Notes: generated from the letters alone by a model not told the origin. A stretch of DNA of 47,875 nt from an uncultured Eubacteriales bacterium (GCA_900549225.1 URNP01000011.1:1-47875); one strand, 5' to 3'; positions 6,696-14,856 are shown, numbered from the stretch's first letter. Program-made: numbers and translations.

Positions 6696-7946
6696 TTATT
6701 CCGCGTCGGTGAGATAATCGCGGCAAGCGTCCTCGAGCGCTCTGCAAATCGCAAACGCGTCTTCAAGGTCTTTGCCTCTGACCATAACGCCGTGGTGTCC
6801 CATAAAGCATGCGGGGGCGTTACCGATTGCTTCGGAAACGTTCTTCACCAATCCGCTCGTGCCGGGCAGAGCCGCTTTTGCACACGGAATCTCTTTGCCC
6901 AAAACGTCCTGATATTTCTCGGGTACGGGCATGGATTTGCCCATTGCCGCAAGAATACAACCGTAGAACGGGTGCGTATGGATGGTTGCGGTGATATTTG
7001 CATCGCCTTTGAGAAGGACTGCGTGGATACCCTTTTCGCTTGTTGCCTTGTTAGTGCCCGTCCATTCAAGAGTTTCCATATTGACTTTTGCCATTTGCTC
7101 TGGTTGAAGCATGATATAGTCGATCCCCGAAGGAGTTGCAAGCATGAATTGGTCGTCGAGTTTGACTGCGATGTTGCCCCACGTGCCTTGAACGAGGTTT
7201 TCGTCAAGAAGCCTTACACCTGCGTCTTTGATGTCTTGTGCGACTTTCTTCTCTTGGTCGGTGACGACTGCGGTTTGTCTTTCCTCTTTCTGCTCCTTCT
7301 CACCGCTCTCGGCAGCCTTCTGCTGCTTTTGATTGGTCTTTGAATACTTGAGTTTGAACACTACGTGTTCAAGAAGTGCCGCAACCGCGCCCATATGTTG
7401 AGTGCCGCCCTTGCTCTCTGCCAAAATCTCCGCGTTGCAAGCCTTGTCCAAAACGAGGGTTGCCGTGAACACTTCGTCGAGAGTGCGTCCCGTGACGACT
7501 GCGCCCGCTTCGGGAAGCAAGCAACAATTGCGTTGTCCGCTAAGAGCCGCGACGACGTCGGACGCTACGTTCTTTTGAGCGCATTTGATCGACACGCCGC
7601 ATACCTGCGCCATATCGTCGAGAATGGGCATAAGCGTTCTTCTCTTCTTGGAGAATTCCACCGTGCTGTCGCTGTCGACGATTGCCGCCGCATTTGCGTT
7701 TTTGTCCTGACGAATCGCACAGAAAAGAATGACCGCCGCCGCACGGAAGTTGCCTTCGAGCGTTTCGATATTCTTGTCGTTGACGAAAGTCACGTCCTCT
7801 TCTTTGACGTCTTTGTAATCTATTCTCGGTCGAGTGATGACGATGCCGTCCTCTTCTCTGACCGCGATGTAACCGCTTTGCAAATACTTCTTTTCCGCGA
7901 GTAAATCCGCATATTTTTTGATGTTTGCAACAATCAATTCGTTCAT
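6696..7946 (-). CDS. Tandem class II aldolase/adducin-domain protein with a degenerate first domain
   Basis: The protein is 416 residues, about twice the family's usual 210-260. The C-terminal domain (about 232-413) keeps the metal and catalytic residues of L-fuculose-phosphate aldolase: TPSG (271-274), Glu304, HTHP with His323 and His325, and GHHG with His385. The N-terminal domain (about 1-195) shares the fold signatures: SGYIAVR matches GTWGNIAVK, and the final helix RTLDEVFTATLVLDKACN matches KDLEDAFAICRALEDACR. There, however, HTH is replaced by DSD (91-93) and GHHG by PEAG, so it should not bind metal. A charged linker (about 200-230) joins them. AGGAGAAC precedes the start. The neighbour upstream is a GSAM-like aminotransferase, possibly in the same pathway. 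Confidence 0.88.
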   Translation of the reverse strand: MNELIVANIKKYADLLAEKKYLQSGYIAVREEDGIVITRPRIDYKDVKEEDVTFVNDKNIETLEGNFRAAAVILFCAIRQDKNANAAAIVDSDSTVEFSKKRRTLMPILDDMAQVCGVSIKCAQKNVASDVVAALSGQRNCCLLPEAGAVVTGRTLDEVFTATLVLDKACNAEILAESKGGTQHMGAVAALLEHVVFKLKYSKTNQKQQKAAESGEKEQKEERQTAVVTDQEKKVAQDIKDAGVRLLDENLVQGTWGNIAVKLDDQFMLATPSGIDYIMLQPEQMAKVNMETLEWTGTNKATSEKGIHAVLLKGDANITATIHTHPFYGCILAAMGKSMPVPEKYQDVLGKEIPCAKAALPGTSGLVKNVSEAIGNAPACFMGHHGVMVRGKDLEDAFAICRALEDACRDYLTDAE

Positions 7947-8008
7947 ACTGTTCTCCTGAATCTATCGTAGGCGCATGAGCGCACGACAGTTATTATTGCT
8001 TTATCGAT

Positions 8009-8036
8009 ATTATATCAAACGTGCAACAAAAATCAA
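8009..8036 (-). promoter_or_regulatory. Promoter of the aldolase gene
   Basis: On the minus strand, TTGATT, 16 bases, TATAAT. It lies behind the terminator of the upstream aminotransferase gene, so the two genes are separate units. Confidence 0.7.
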
Positions 8037-8118
8037 GATAATTTTTGAAAGCGACAAAACTTGCGCGGCAAGTTTGCCCTTTTGCGCTCGTCGTACAAAG
8101 CAATGTCCGTTTAAAAAA

Positions 8119-8146
8119 CGTCGGCGCACTCATTGGTGCGCCGACG
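8119..8146 (-). terminator. Terminator of the aminotransferase gene
   Basis: A perfect 11-bp stem CGTCGGCGCAC/GTGCGCCGACG with a six-base loop is followed on the minus strand by T6. It starts eight bases after the stop codon. Confidence 0.92.
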
Positions 8147-8153
8147 TCATCGA

Positions 8154-9785
8154 TTAGTGAGGTTTCTTTTCAAATCTCGAAGCGTCTTCGCACTTGACTA
8201 CGGTCTTGAACACGTTTTCAAAGCGGCGGAGTGCCTCGTCGATGATTTCGTCAGTGTCTGCCATCGAGGTGTATAGACGGCTGCCTGCAAGCGTAACTAT
8301 GCCGTTTGCCATATACGCTGCGCCCATTTGCTCCATTGCAACCTTTCTGCGAAGCATCTCAGGTTTCTTCTTGAGCATCGGAATGACCGAGCCGAGCAAG
8401 CACATATTGGAGAAGTCGTAACTCATTGCGCCCGTGCATTCGAGGTGGACGATAGAGCCTTGGTTGTAAACGACGTAAGGAAGATTGTATTTCTTTACGA
8501 GTGCTTTAAGTCCCGCTGCAAGACGGTCGCCAGCTCTGCCTGCGACTTCACACGCATTGTTCTTTTCGATTTCGCAAATTGCAAGGTATCCGGCGTAAGA
8601 ACTGAGGGGGTTTGCCGCAAGCGTGCCGCCCACGTATGCCTTCTTGCCCATACCTGCAAGACCTGCCGCCATAAGGCTGACGTACTCTTTCTTGCCGCCT
8701 ACGCCGCCTGCGGAAGGATAGCCGCCTGCAACGATCTTGCCGAACACGGTGAGGTCGGGATACATATCTCTGCCCGTACCTTGACGTCTGAATTTGACGA
8801 CTTTGCCGTTTTCGAGTTTCTTATCGTCAACCATCCAGGGTTTGCCGTCGATGAACACGGGGGTGTCGTCAACTTTGTATTTGTCGCCGAAGAAGTAACC
8901 TGCTGCACCGTGAATGCCCACTCTGAAGCCCGTGACGACTTCGTCGAAAATGAAGAGTGCACCGTATTTCTTTGCGAGAATTCTTGCTTTCTCGTTGAAA
9001 TCGAAGTCGATGGGACGAGTGCCGGATTCGGGTCCGACAGGTTCTACGATGACTGCCGCCGTGCCGCCGCGCAATTTGTTCTTTTTGAGCATTGCTTCGA
9101 GCATACCGAGATCGTTGGGGCGAACTTCGTCGGTGGTCTTGTAGCAACCGGGGATGCCGTGAGATTCAAGGAATTGACGGCTTCCGGGAATCTTCAAGCC
9201 GTAAACCATTTGATCGGACCAGCCGTGATATGCGCCGCCGACTTTGATGACGCGTTTATTCTTGGTTGCGCAACGTGCGACGCGGATTGCCGCCATAACG
9301 GATTCCGTGCCCGATCCGAGCATACGGAACATTTCGCAAGCAGGCATCAATTCGTTGATCTTCTTTGCAAGAAGAAGCTCGCCTTCGTGGAAAAGACCGG
9401 TTACGGGGCCGCAGTTGTTGAGAAGTTCAAAAACTTTTTCTCTGACCGCCGGGAAGTTGCTTCCCAAAATGGTCGGGCCGCCGGCTTGGAGGAAGTCGAT
9501 ATATTGATTGCCGTCACGGTCGTAAAGATATGCGCCTTCCGCTTTCTCCATGCACATAGGGAACGGGAAGTTGAACGCGAGGTTGTGTTGAACGCCGCCC
9601 GGAATGTACTTCTTCGCTTCAGTCGTGATTTCTTTGGACTTTGCGCATTTGGTGTCGAAGTGATTGAGAATTTGTTTGAGCGCGTCTTCAGATACGCAAT
9701 AGATCGGTTGATCGGTCAAATTCTTCAATTCTCTATTGATTTGCTTTGCATCTTGCCATGTGGAAATGCCGTAGCCGTTTGCCAT
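8154..9785 (-). CDS. Class III PLP-dependent aminotransferase, glutamate-1-semialdehyde aminomutase-like
   Basis: The protein is 543 residues. The PLP-enzyme landmarks are clear: GSGTES (158-163), YHGWSD (186-191), FDEVVTGFR with Asp281, and the Schiff-base lysine Lys350 in FGKIVAGGYPSAG. These place it near HemL-type aminomutases and other class III enzymes. It differs from HemL (about 430 residues) by an N-terminal extension of about 50 residues and a 40-residue insert (about 301-341) just before the PLP lysine. No heme gene is nearby, so a tetrapyrrole role is unlikely and the substrate is open. GGAGGCG precedes the start, with a promoter behind it. Its neighbour is the tandem aldolase. 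Confidence 0.88.
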   Translation of the reverse strand: MANGYGISTWQDAKQINRELKNLTDQPIYCVSEDALKQILNHFDTKCAKSKEITTEAKKYIPGGVQHNLAFNFPFPMCMEKAEGAYLYDRDGNQYIDFLQAGGPTILGSNFPAVREKVFELLNNCGPVTGLFHEGELLLAKKINELMPACEMFRMLGSGTESVMAAIRVARCATKNKRVIKVGGAYHGWSDQMVYGLKIPGSRQFLESHGIPGCYKTTDEVRPNDLGMLEAMLKKNKLRGGTAAVIVEPVGPESGTRPIDFDFNEKARILAKKYGALFIFDEVVTGFRVGIHGAAGYFFGDKYKVDDTPVFIDGKPWMVDDKKLENGKVVKFRRQGTGRDMYPDLTVFGKIVAGGYPSAGGVGGKKEYVSLMAAGLAGMGKKAYVGGTLAANPLSSYAGYLAICEIEKNNACEVAGRAGDRLAAGLKALVKKYNLPYVVYNQGSIVHLECTGAMSYDFSNMCLLGSVIPMLKKKPEMLRRKVAMEQMGAAYMANGIVTLAGSRLYTSMADTDEIIDEALRRFENVFKTVVKCEDASRFEKKPH

Positions 9786-9817
9786 AATTCGCCTCCGAGA
9801 ATTTTTAGATTGATATA

Positions 9818-9846
9818 ATTATACCAAAGCAATTGACGAATGTAAA
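9818..9846 (-). promoter_or_regulatory. Promoter of the aminotransferase gene
   Basis: On the minus strand, TTTACA, 17 bases, TATAAT, with a leader of about 25 bases. Confidence 0.75.
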
Positions 9847-10011
9847 TATGCAAAACGTATGAATAAACAATACAAAACGGCGTTTGTGTCAAATACGAAA
9901 CAAAAAAAAGAATTTGAAAATAGAAAAGCCGTAAAACATTCAAACTATAAGTTTGAGGACAAAATCGGACGTATAGAACGCGCCGCGGATGGCAAATATT
10001 CAAAAAAAGTA

Positions 10012-10040
10012 TTGCAAAGGGCGTTTTTATCGTCTATAAT
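10012..10040 (+). promoter_or_regulatory. Promoter of the HU gene
   Basis: TTGCAA (10012-10017), 17 bases, TATAAT (10035-10040). Transcription should begin near 10047, about 23 bases before the ATG. Confidence 0.82.
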
Positions 10041-10069
10041 GTGCTTACAATCCCCAAGGAGGAAACAAA

Positions 10070-10342
10070 ATGAATAAACAAGAATTTATCAAAGCAGTGG
10101 CAACCAAAGCCGACCTTTCCATCAAAGACGCAACCGCAGCAGTAGACGCATACGCAGCAGTTATCGCAGAAGCACTCAAAGCAGGCGACAAAGTTGCAAT
10201 CGCAAACTTCGCTTCCTACGAAATCAAAGAAAAAGCAGAAAGACAAGGCTTCAATCCTCTCACCAAACAACCGATCACGATCGCGGCAAGCAAAGCCCCC
10301 GTCGTCAAATTCGGCAAAGCGTTCAAGGATTTGTTCAACTAA
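10070..10342 (+). CDS. hup: HU-family DNA-binding protein
   Basis: The protein is 90 residues, the normal size. It carries the HU start (MNKQEFIKAVATKADLSIKDA), the dimer core (VIAEALKAGDKVAIANFASYEI) and the beta-arm region ending in GFNPLTKQPITIAASKAPVVKFGKAFKD. HU coats and bends DNA without strong sequence preference and helps compact the nucleoid. The arm sequence GFNPLTKQP replaces the usual GRNPQTG; this is a mild variation. AAGGAGGAAAC precedes the start. The gene is monocistronic, with a strong promoter and terminator. Confidence 0.95.
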   Translation: MNKQEFIKAVATKADLSIKDATAAVDAYAAVIAEALKAGDKVAIANFASYEIKEKAERQGFNPLTKQPITIAASKAPVVKFGKAFKDLFN

Positions 10343-10365
10343 TTTGCTTTGATACGAAAACGAAT

Positions 10366-10396
10366 AAAAAAACACCGTCGAGGACGGTGTTTTTTT
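10366..10396 (+). terminator. Terminator of the HU gene
   Basis: A-rich flank, ACACCGTC, GAG loop, GACGGTGT, then T7. It is nearly symmetric. Confidence 0.92.
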
Positions 10397-10419
10397 AATG
10401 ATATCCTCGCTATGCTCGG

Positions 10420-10585
10420 ATTGCGGGCAAAAACCTTCACCGAGGCAACGGCAACACGCAAGTGTGCATATTGCCGAGAGCCTCGCTAGGTTTATTGCTC
10501 TACTCCGCACAAGTCATCTTCACTCTCAAAACGAGATGGGCAAAAACTCAAACCGCAATTCCGTGCGATGACTTGTTTGGTGACG
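10420..10585 (+). repeat. Repeat family B copy B1
   Basis: This copy aligns along its length with 36441-36603. An outer stem (GGCAAAAACC 10426-10435 with GGTTTATTGC 10489-10498) encloses the stem CGAGGC/GCCTCG (10441-10446 with 10480-10485) and CGGCAA/TTGCCG (10449-10454 with 10471-10476), with an aa/aga internal loop. A second arm pairs ACAAGTCATC (10509-10518) with GATGACTTGT (10567-10576). It lies between the HU terminator and the XRE-cupin stop. No protein is encoded. Confidence 0.7.
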
Positions 10586-10629
10586 TGCCTCACGGCACGA
10601 TTGTTGCCGCAGCAGTGCCGTTTGAGCAA

Positions 10630-11163
10630 TTAAAAGGTTGGCGGTGAGGCGACCCAGAGTACGACCGCTTTTTCGTTGGTGCGGTTCTCAAGTCTGTGGG
10701 GCTTGGACGAGGTGAAATAAAATACTTCGCCTTTCTTCACGCAATACGCCGCTTGCCCGATGTGAAGCCATATTCTGCCGGATATGACGTAACCGAATTC
10801 CTCGCCTTCGTGCGGAACGTCCTCTTCAAGATTGGTGTGGGGCTCTATCGTCACGCGGATGGGTTCCATTTCGTTTTTCTGCGCGTTGGGAACGAGCCAT
10901 TCGATTTTGTGAGAATCGGATATCTTTTCGATGAACTCTGCCTCGGTGAACACGACCTTTTCCTCTTTCTCGTCTTTGAAAAACTCTGCAAAAGTCGTTC
11001 CCAATGCGTTGAGAATGTCCTCGAGCGTGGTGATGGACGGGGAAGTGAGTTCGTTTTCAAGTTGCGAAATGTAACCTTTGGTCAATTCGCATCTGTCGGC
11101 AAGTTCCTCTTGAGTGAGGTTGTTTTGAAGGCGCAACCTCTTGATTTTCGTGCCAAGTTCCAT
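10630..11163 (-). CDS. XRE-family transcriptional regulator with a C-terminal cupin domain
   Basis: The protein is 177 residues. The N-terminal helix-turn-helix (about 6-60; LRLQNNLTQEELADRCELTKGYISQLENELTSPS) is a standard Cro/C1 type. The C-terminal cupin (about 105-175) has EEFGYVISGRIWLHIG and VKKGEVFYFTSSKPHRLENRT and should sense a small ligand. Relatives include regulators of polyamine and amino-acid metabolism, but the ligand here is unknown. The start at 11163 is preferred because AAGGAGAG lies before it. Upstream are two identical-geometry GTTTAG-N5-CTAAAC dyads and further half-sites, which suggest autoregulation. No obvious partner gene follows; it may act elsewhere. Confidence 0.92.
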   Translation of the reverse strand: MELGTKIKRLRLQNNLTQEELADRCELTKGYISQLENELTSPSITTLEDILNALGTTFAEFFKDEKEEKVVFTEAEFIEKISDSHKIEWLVPNAQKNEMEPIRVTIEPHTNLEEDVPHEGEEFGYVISGRIWLHIGQAAYCVKKGEVFYFTSSKPHRLENRTNEKAVVLWVASPPTF

Positions 11164-11206
11164 AACTCTCCTTAAATGCAAAAAAGATACACAAAGCGTG
11201 CGTTCC

Positions 11207-11303
11207 GTTTAGGCTGACTAAACTTTCGGCTTAGTTTAGGCAAAATCGACCCCAAGTTTAGCAAGTTTTGCATTTTCTAACAAAAAGTTTAGCAAAACTA
11301 AAC
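11207..11303. promoter_or_regulatory. Operator array, probably of the XRE-cupin regulator
   Basis: The dyad GTTTAG-N5-CTAAAC occurs exactly twice, at 11207-11223 and 11287-11303, centres 80 bp apart. Extra half-sites lie at 11233-11239 (AGTTTAG, itself inverted to 11218-11224) and 11256-11261. The pattern is too regular for chance in this short stretch. That the adjacent regulator binds it, perhaps by looping, is inferred. Confidence 0.7.
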
Positions 11304-11452
11304 TTAGTTATCAAAATTGATTATATATATTTGCAAGGGGTATGTCAATCGATTTGATACATTTTTTCGACATATTTTGCGGGCGATACGTGAATAAAAG
11401 AAATATGGAAAATATTTCATATCTTGCCGGCTTTACTCGCGCGTACATATAT

Positions 11453-11519
11453 AATATGCGTGCAACGGGAAAAGAGAGGTTATGAAAATATGCGTGCAAC
11501 GGAAAAAGAGAGGTTATGA
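11453..11519 (+). repeat. Tandem duplication of about 34 bp containing a ribosome site and ATG
   Basis: Two copies (about 11453-11484 and 11487-11519) differ at one base. Each contains AGAGAGG followed by TTATGA, so each offers a ribosome site and a start that stops quickly. It lies just upstream of a decayed methyltransferase gene. Confidence 0.75.
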
Positions 11520-11574
11520 ACTCTTGATTCGCGTAAAACCGAAATAATATAAACGAATAACGTTGAGGCATAAT

Positions 11575-11858
11575 ATGAAATATCGTATTGAAAAAGACAC
11601 CGTCCGGGAAACGCTCGTGATTACGCTTTACGGAAGAAAAGTGCGTACGCAATTGTACCCTAATCTATACAAGGGCGAAACGGCTATGCGCTTGATGGAA
11701 CAAATCGATTACGACTTTTCAAGACTCGAAAACAAGCGAAACACACTATGTACCGCTTCGGATTTTTGGAAGTCGCAATGCGCCAAAACGACCTTGCGTG
11801 AGAGGTTAAGGATTATCTGAAAACTCACCCCAAAGCCGCCGTCGTTAACCTCGGATAA
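11575..11858 (+). pseudogene. Broken SAM-dependent methyltransferase (leucine carboxyl/O-methyltransferase type)
   Basis: The first frame encodes MKYRIEKDTVRETLVITLYGRKVRTQLYPNLYKGETAMRLMEQIDYDFSRLE, which matches the N-terminus of class I methyltransferases of the LCM/tetracenomycin type. At about 11735-11750 the frame shifts, and the homology goes on as MYRFGFLEVAMRQNDLA. A TGA then stands where Trp is expected, followed by EVKDYLKTHPKAAVVNLG and a stop where the SAM-binding Cys-Gly would come. The remaining two thirds are missing. This is a dead remnant with three independent lesions. The family assignment is from remembered motifs. Confidence 0.8.
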
Positions 11859-11903
11859 GGATAGTTTATCGTTGAAATTCGTATGAATTAAGTGTCGATA
11901 ACG

Positions 11904-11932
11904 AAAAAACCTCGCAAATTGCGAGGTTTTTT
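11904..11932. terminator. Terminator between the pseudogene and tldE
   Basis: The stem CCTCGCAA/TTGCGAGG, flanked by A6 and T6, works in both directions. It lies 50 bases beyond the tldE stop. Confidence 0.9.
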
Positions 11933-11981
11933 ATAGTACGTTTTATGGCTTGAAACGATAAGACTTTTCTCAGTCTGCCCG

Positions 11982-13262
11982 TCAGTCTGCCGTGCCTGCA
12001 ACAGATACGTCGGTGAACTTGACTGCGTACGGTCCTTCGTAGTTTGCAGAAACGAATCTCTCCTTGGTGAAGGTCATATTGCGTTGCGCTTCGATGAGAT
12101 TGCCGTTGATAGAGCCGCCCGTGACGGGGGTGACTTTGCCGTCTTCGATGAGGTAGGCAAGACGAATTTCGCCGCCGAAGTGTCCCGAGAACGTGTCCAT
12201 TTGGAAGTCCGAGAAGGCAACCGCCCAAAGACAAGGCGTTTTCTTCATATCGTCAAACGATACGCTGCCTTGGTTGCCGCACTTGGTCTTGTCGAACGTG
12301 CCGGTCGGCTCTATGCCGAGATAGCGGCAGAAGGGTGTGCTTCCGTGAATCGCTTGAAGTTTGCCGTCCTCGATGACGGTGAGGTCGTTCATTCTGATGC
12401 CGTCGCCGCTGAACGGACGAGTTGCCACTACCGTCAAATCGAGTGCGTCGCCCTTGATTTCGCCTTGTACGCCGTCGCCTTTCTTCCAGGAAGAATATCC
12501 GGGGTAAATCATATCCGCCGCAGATTTTTCGGTGTAATAGGAGAGGACTTCGGCAAGGTTTTTGCCGCTCAAAATCACGTCGTATTTGCCACTCTTGAGA
12601 GCCTTTTTAGCACACGCTCTGTCGTAGACGAAATCGAGATACTCCTTTACGCCTTGTCTTAACGCGTCGACGTTTACGTCGTCGTACTCGAATTGGTTGA
12701 TGAGTTCCACGTCGTCGGGCGTCTTGCATTGTACGACGTAATCGCCCTTGCAGGTTGCGTCGGTGAAGGATACGTCAGTGCCTTCAGAGGTGAGTATGCG
12801 GCAGTAAAGTTTGTGACAGAACACTTCCGTCGAGTTGATATACGCGTGCTCGCTCACGTCCGCAGAGAAGATCGCCGAAGCCATTTTGCCTGCGCTTTCG
12901 GCAAGCGGTGCGGTGGCAAGTTCGTTGTGCTTGGTCACTGTGTCGGAAACGACTTTCTCGGGGGCGGCGTAATAGGGGTTCATTGCAAATTGAGCCGCAA
13001 AATAGGCGTCTTGAATTTCCTTTTTCACTTCGTCGTACGACATTGACGGGTTGATATTCGCACCCGTGTCGCCCACGAGTTTTTTGCCGTCCTTTTCGCT
13101 CTCTCTGTAGACCGTAACCACGCATTTGTGCGTGTCCTTTATACGTCTCGTGTCAAGCGTGTGCTTGACGAAAAACAATTCCGCAGATTCCTCTTTGACT
13201 TCGTTTATTCTCCAACGCTGAACGTTGAGTTCCGCTAATGCGCTTTTGATTTTTTCTAACAT
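11982..13262 (-). CDS. tldE: TldE/PmbA-like subunit of the TldD/TldE protease
   Basis: The protein is 426 residues and belongs to the PmbA/TldD superfamily. It lacks the HExxxH motif of TldD, as expected of the non-metal subunit TldE, which pairs with TldD to form a zinc peptidase able to trim unfolded peptides and some modified peptides. Family features visible are the N-terminal TldD-like fold, AYINSTEVFCHKLYCRILTSEG, and the glycine-rich C-terminal region. GAGAGGTGAT before the ATG at 13262 fixes the start; a longer reading would run back into tldD. It begins 11 bases after the tldD stop, so the two are one transcript. Confidence 0.9.
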   Translation of the reverse strand: MLEKIKSALAELNVQRWRINEVKEESAELFFVKHTLDTRRIKDTHKCVVTVYRESEKDGKKLVGDTGANINPSMSYDEVKKEIQDAYFAAQFAMNPYYAAPEKVVSDTVTKHNELATAPLAESAGKMASAIFSADVSEHAYINSTEVFCHKLYCRILTSEGTDVSFTDATCKGDYVVQCKTPDDVELINQFEYDDVNVDALRQGVKEYLDFVYDRACAKKALKSGKYDVILSGKNLAEVLSYYTEKSAADMIYPGYSSWKKGDGVQGEIKGDALDLTVVATRPFSGDGIRMNDLTVIEDGKLQAIHGSTPFCRYLGIEPTGTFDKTKCGNQGSVSFDDMKKTPCLWAVAFSDFQMDTFSGHFGGEIRLAYLIEDGKVTPVTGGSINGNLIEAQRNMTFTKERFVSANYEGPYAVKFTDVSVAGTAD

Positions 13263-13273
13263 AATATCACCTC

Positions 13274-14692
13274 TCAACCAAGTCTGATGCGTGCCTTCAT
13301 ATAAGGACCGCCGTCGGATACTTTGACCCATTCCTTGTAGCCCTTGCCGCAGAAACCGCTACCGCACGTGACGAGCGACGAACTCATCATACTCACCGAT
13401 TTGAGAAGGTCGGGTACGTAGCCCGTAAGCACGATCGGGGAGTAGATCTTGCCCGTGAGTTTGCCGTCCTTGATTTCTCTTGCCCTTGTGACCATGCACT
13501 GTATGCCCCAGTTTTTGGGATCTTCCATACCGCTCGAGGGAGATTCGAGCAAGAAACCGTATTTGACGGACGCTATCATATCTTCGGGAGTTACGCCTTC
13601 CTTTGCGCCCTCGAAATAGGTGTTTGTCATACGAGTGTAGACCTTGCGCTCGTAACTCTCGCGTCTGCCGTTGCCCGTGGGCTGTACGCCGAGGCGGCTT
13701 GCAGAGAGTGCGTCGCACATTCCGCGCTGCAAAATACCGTTTGAGATGACTACGGTGTCGCCCGTGAGCGTGCCTTCGTCGTCAAACCAGCACGTTGCCG
13801 TGTCGTCAACCGCGTTGCCGTCGTGCATCGTCACAAGGTCGCTTGCAACTCGCTCGTCGATAAAGTTTGCCGCAAGCGCTCTGTCTTTGACGAACATATC
13901 CATTTCAACGCCGTGTCCGAACGCTTCGTGCACTATCATTCCCGTGGTGTCGGGGTCGCAGATGCAGTCGTATTCACCCGGAATCATCGGCTCGCTCTTC
14001 AAAAGTTCTACCGCTTCCGCCGCTACGCTCAATGCGTACTCGTCCATTTCATTCAAAAGTTCCGCTCCGCCGAGGGTGGAGAAGCCTTTGTATGCGTCCA
14101 AAACCTCTTCGCCGCGCTGGGACATTGCCATAATCGCGCCGTTGGTGTACATTACGGTTTGGTCAAGGTCGCGGTTCTTGGAAATGAACAACTTTCTGTA
14201 CGCTCTGTACGATATGGTCGCGATTGCGTCAAGCACGCCGTCTACCGTCAAAGCCTTGTTGCGTATCTGCTCGAGCCTTGCAAGTATCGCTTCGTCGCCC
14301 ATTTCTTTGGGATTGATTGCGTATCCGCCGACCTTTTTGAGAGTCATCGGTTCATCGCTCGGAATCGGCGTTGGAAGGGGCGTTATGCCGCCGGGAATAT
14401 TCTTTGCCTCTTGCGCTATGCGCTCGCCCATCGTCTTTACGATTTGGGGTATTCTGTCCTCGGAAAACTCGTTGAACGAATACTCCGCGCAACCGACGCC
14501 GTCGAATACTCGCACGACGTAGCCCGAGCCACCGCCCAAACCTCTGTTGTTTATCCTCTTGCCCGTGCGACTTATTCTCCAACCGCGATTCTCGTCGTCA
14601 ACCGCAAGCACGGACGCATAGGCGTACGTCTTGTCAAGTTCGGCTATGAGTTTTTTGAGCGCAGGCTTGATTTGTTCAAGTTTTTCAAACAT
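13274..14692 (-). CDS. tldD: TldD-like zinc metallopeptidase subunit
   Basis: The protein is 472 residues. It has the TldD zinc motif HEAFGH (255-260) within GMIVHEAFGHGVEMDMF and the conserved C-terminal cysteine region VTCGSGFCGKG. TldD and TldE form a ring-shaped peptidase whose catalytic zinc lies in TldD; known tasks include microcin maturation and CcdA degradation. No peptide-precursor gene is seen nearby, so a general proteolytic role is more likely. AAGGAGAAC precedes the start. The promoter at 14797-14825 leaves a leader of about 100 bases. Confidence 0.93.
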   Translation of the reverse strand: MFEKLEQIKPALKKLIAELDKTYAYASVLAVDDENRGWRISRTGKRINNRGLGGGSGYVVRVFDGVGCAEYSFNEFSEDRIPQIVKTMGERIAQEAKNIPGGITPLPTPIPSDEPMTLKKVGGYAINPKEMGDEAILARLEQIRNKALTVDGVLDAIATISYRAYRKLFISKNRDLDQTVMYTNGAIMAMSQRGEEVLDAYKGFSTLGGAELLNEMDEYALSVAAEAVELLKSEPMIPGEYDCICDPDTTGMIVHEAFGHGVEMDMFVKDRALAANFIDERVASDLVTMHDGNAVDDTATCWFDDEGTLTGDTVVISNGILQRGMCDALSASRLGVQPTGNGRRESYERKVYTRMTNTYFEGAKEGVTPEDMIASVKYGFLLESPSSGMEDPKNWGIQCMVTRAREIKDGKLTGKIYSPIVLTGYVPDLLKSVSMMSSSLVTCGSGFCGKGYKEWVKVSDGGPYMKARIRLG

Positions 14693-14796
14693 AATCCGTT
14701 CTCCTTTTTTAGATTTGAAAAAAATCGGCTTCGGCGGTGCGTTGCCGCCGTATAGGGATTTCTCAACATAAAGTTTAAGTATATTATATTATGTAT

Positions 14797-14825
14797 ATTA
14801 TTTGCCCAAAGACGAGATTTGTCAA
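14797..14825 (-). promoter_or_regulatory. Promoter of tldD-tldE
   Basis: On the minus strand, TTGACA is followed after 17 bases by AATAAT. Several overlapping TATAAT-like strings downstream give alternatives, so the -10 assignment is uncertain. Confidence 0.55.
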
Positions 14826-14856
14826 GTTAAGAGAGATGAATTAGTGTTCTTTGAAT

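Larger units (their letters stand above)
11164..11574. other. Regulatory region upstream of the XRE-cupin gene
   Basis: It holds the operator array (11207-11303) and, further on, a 34-bp tandem repeat (11453-11519). I see no convincing gene between them. I could not settle a single -10/-35 pair for the XRE-cupin gene. Confidence 0.6.

Noticed and set aside
8154..9785. Assignment as hemL
   Set aside because: The PLP motifs fit, but the extension, the 40-residue insert and the lack of heme genes make the specific function unsafe.
8328..9818. 496-residue open frame antisense to the aminotransferase gene
   Set aside because: Shadow of the real gene; no ribosome site and no recognisable domain. 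The same applies to 24226-25374, 28357-29637 and 42798-43739.
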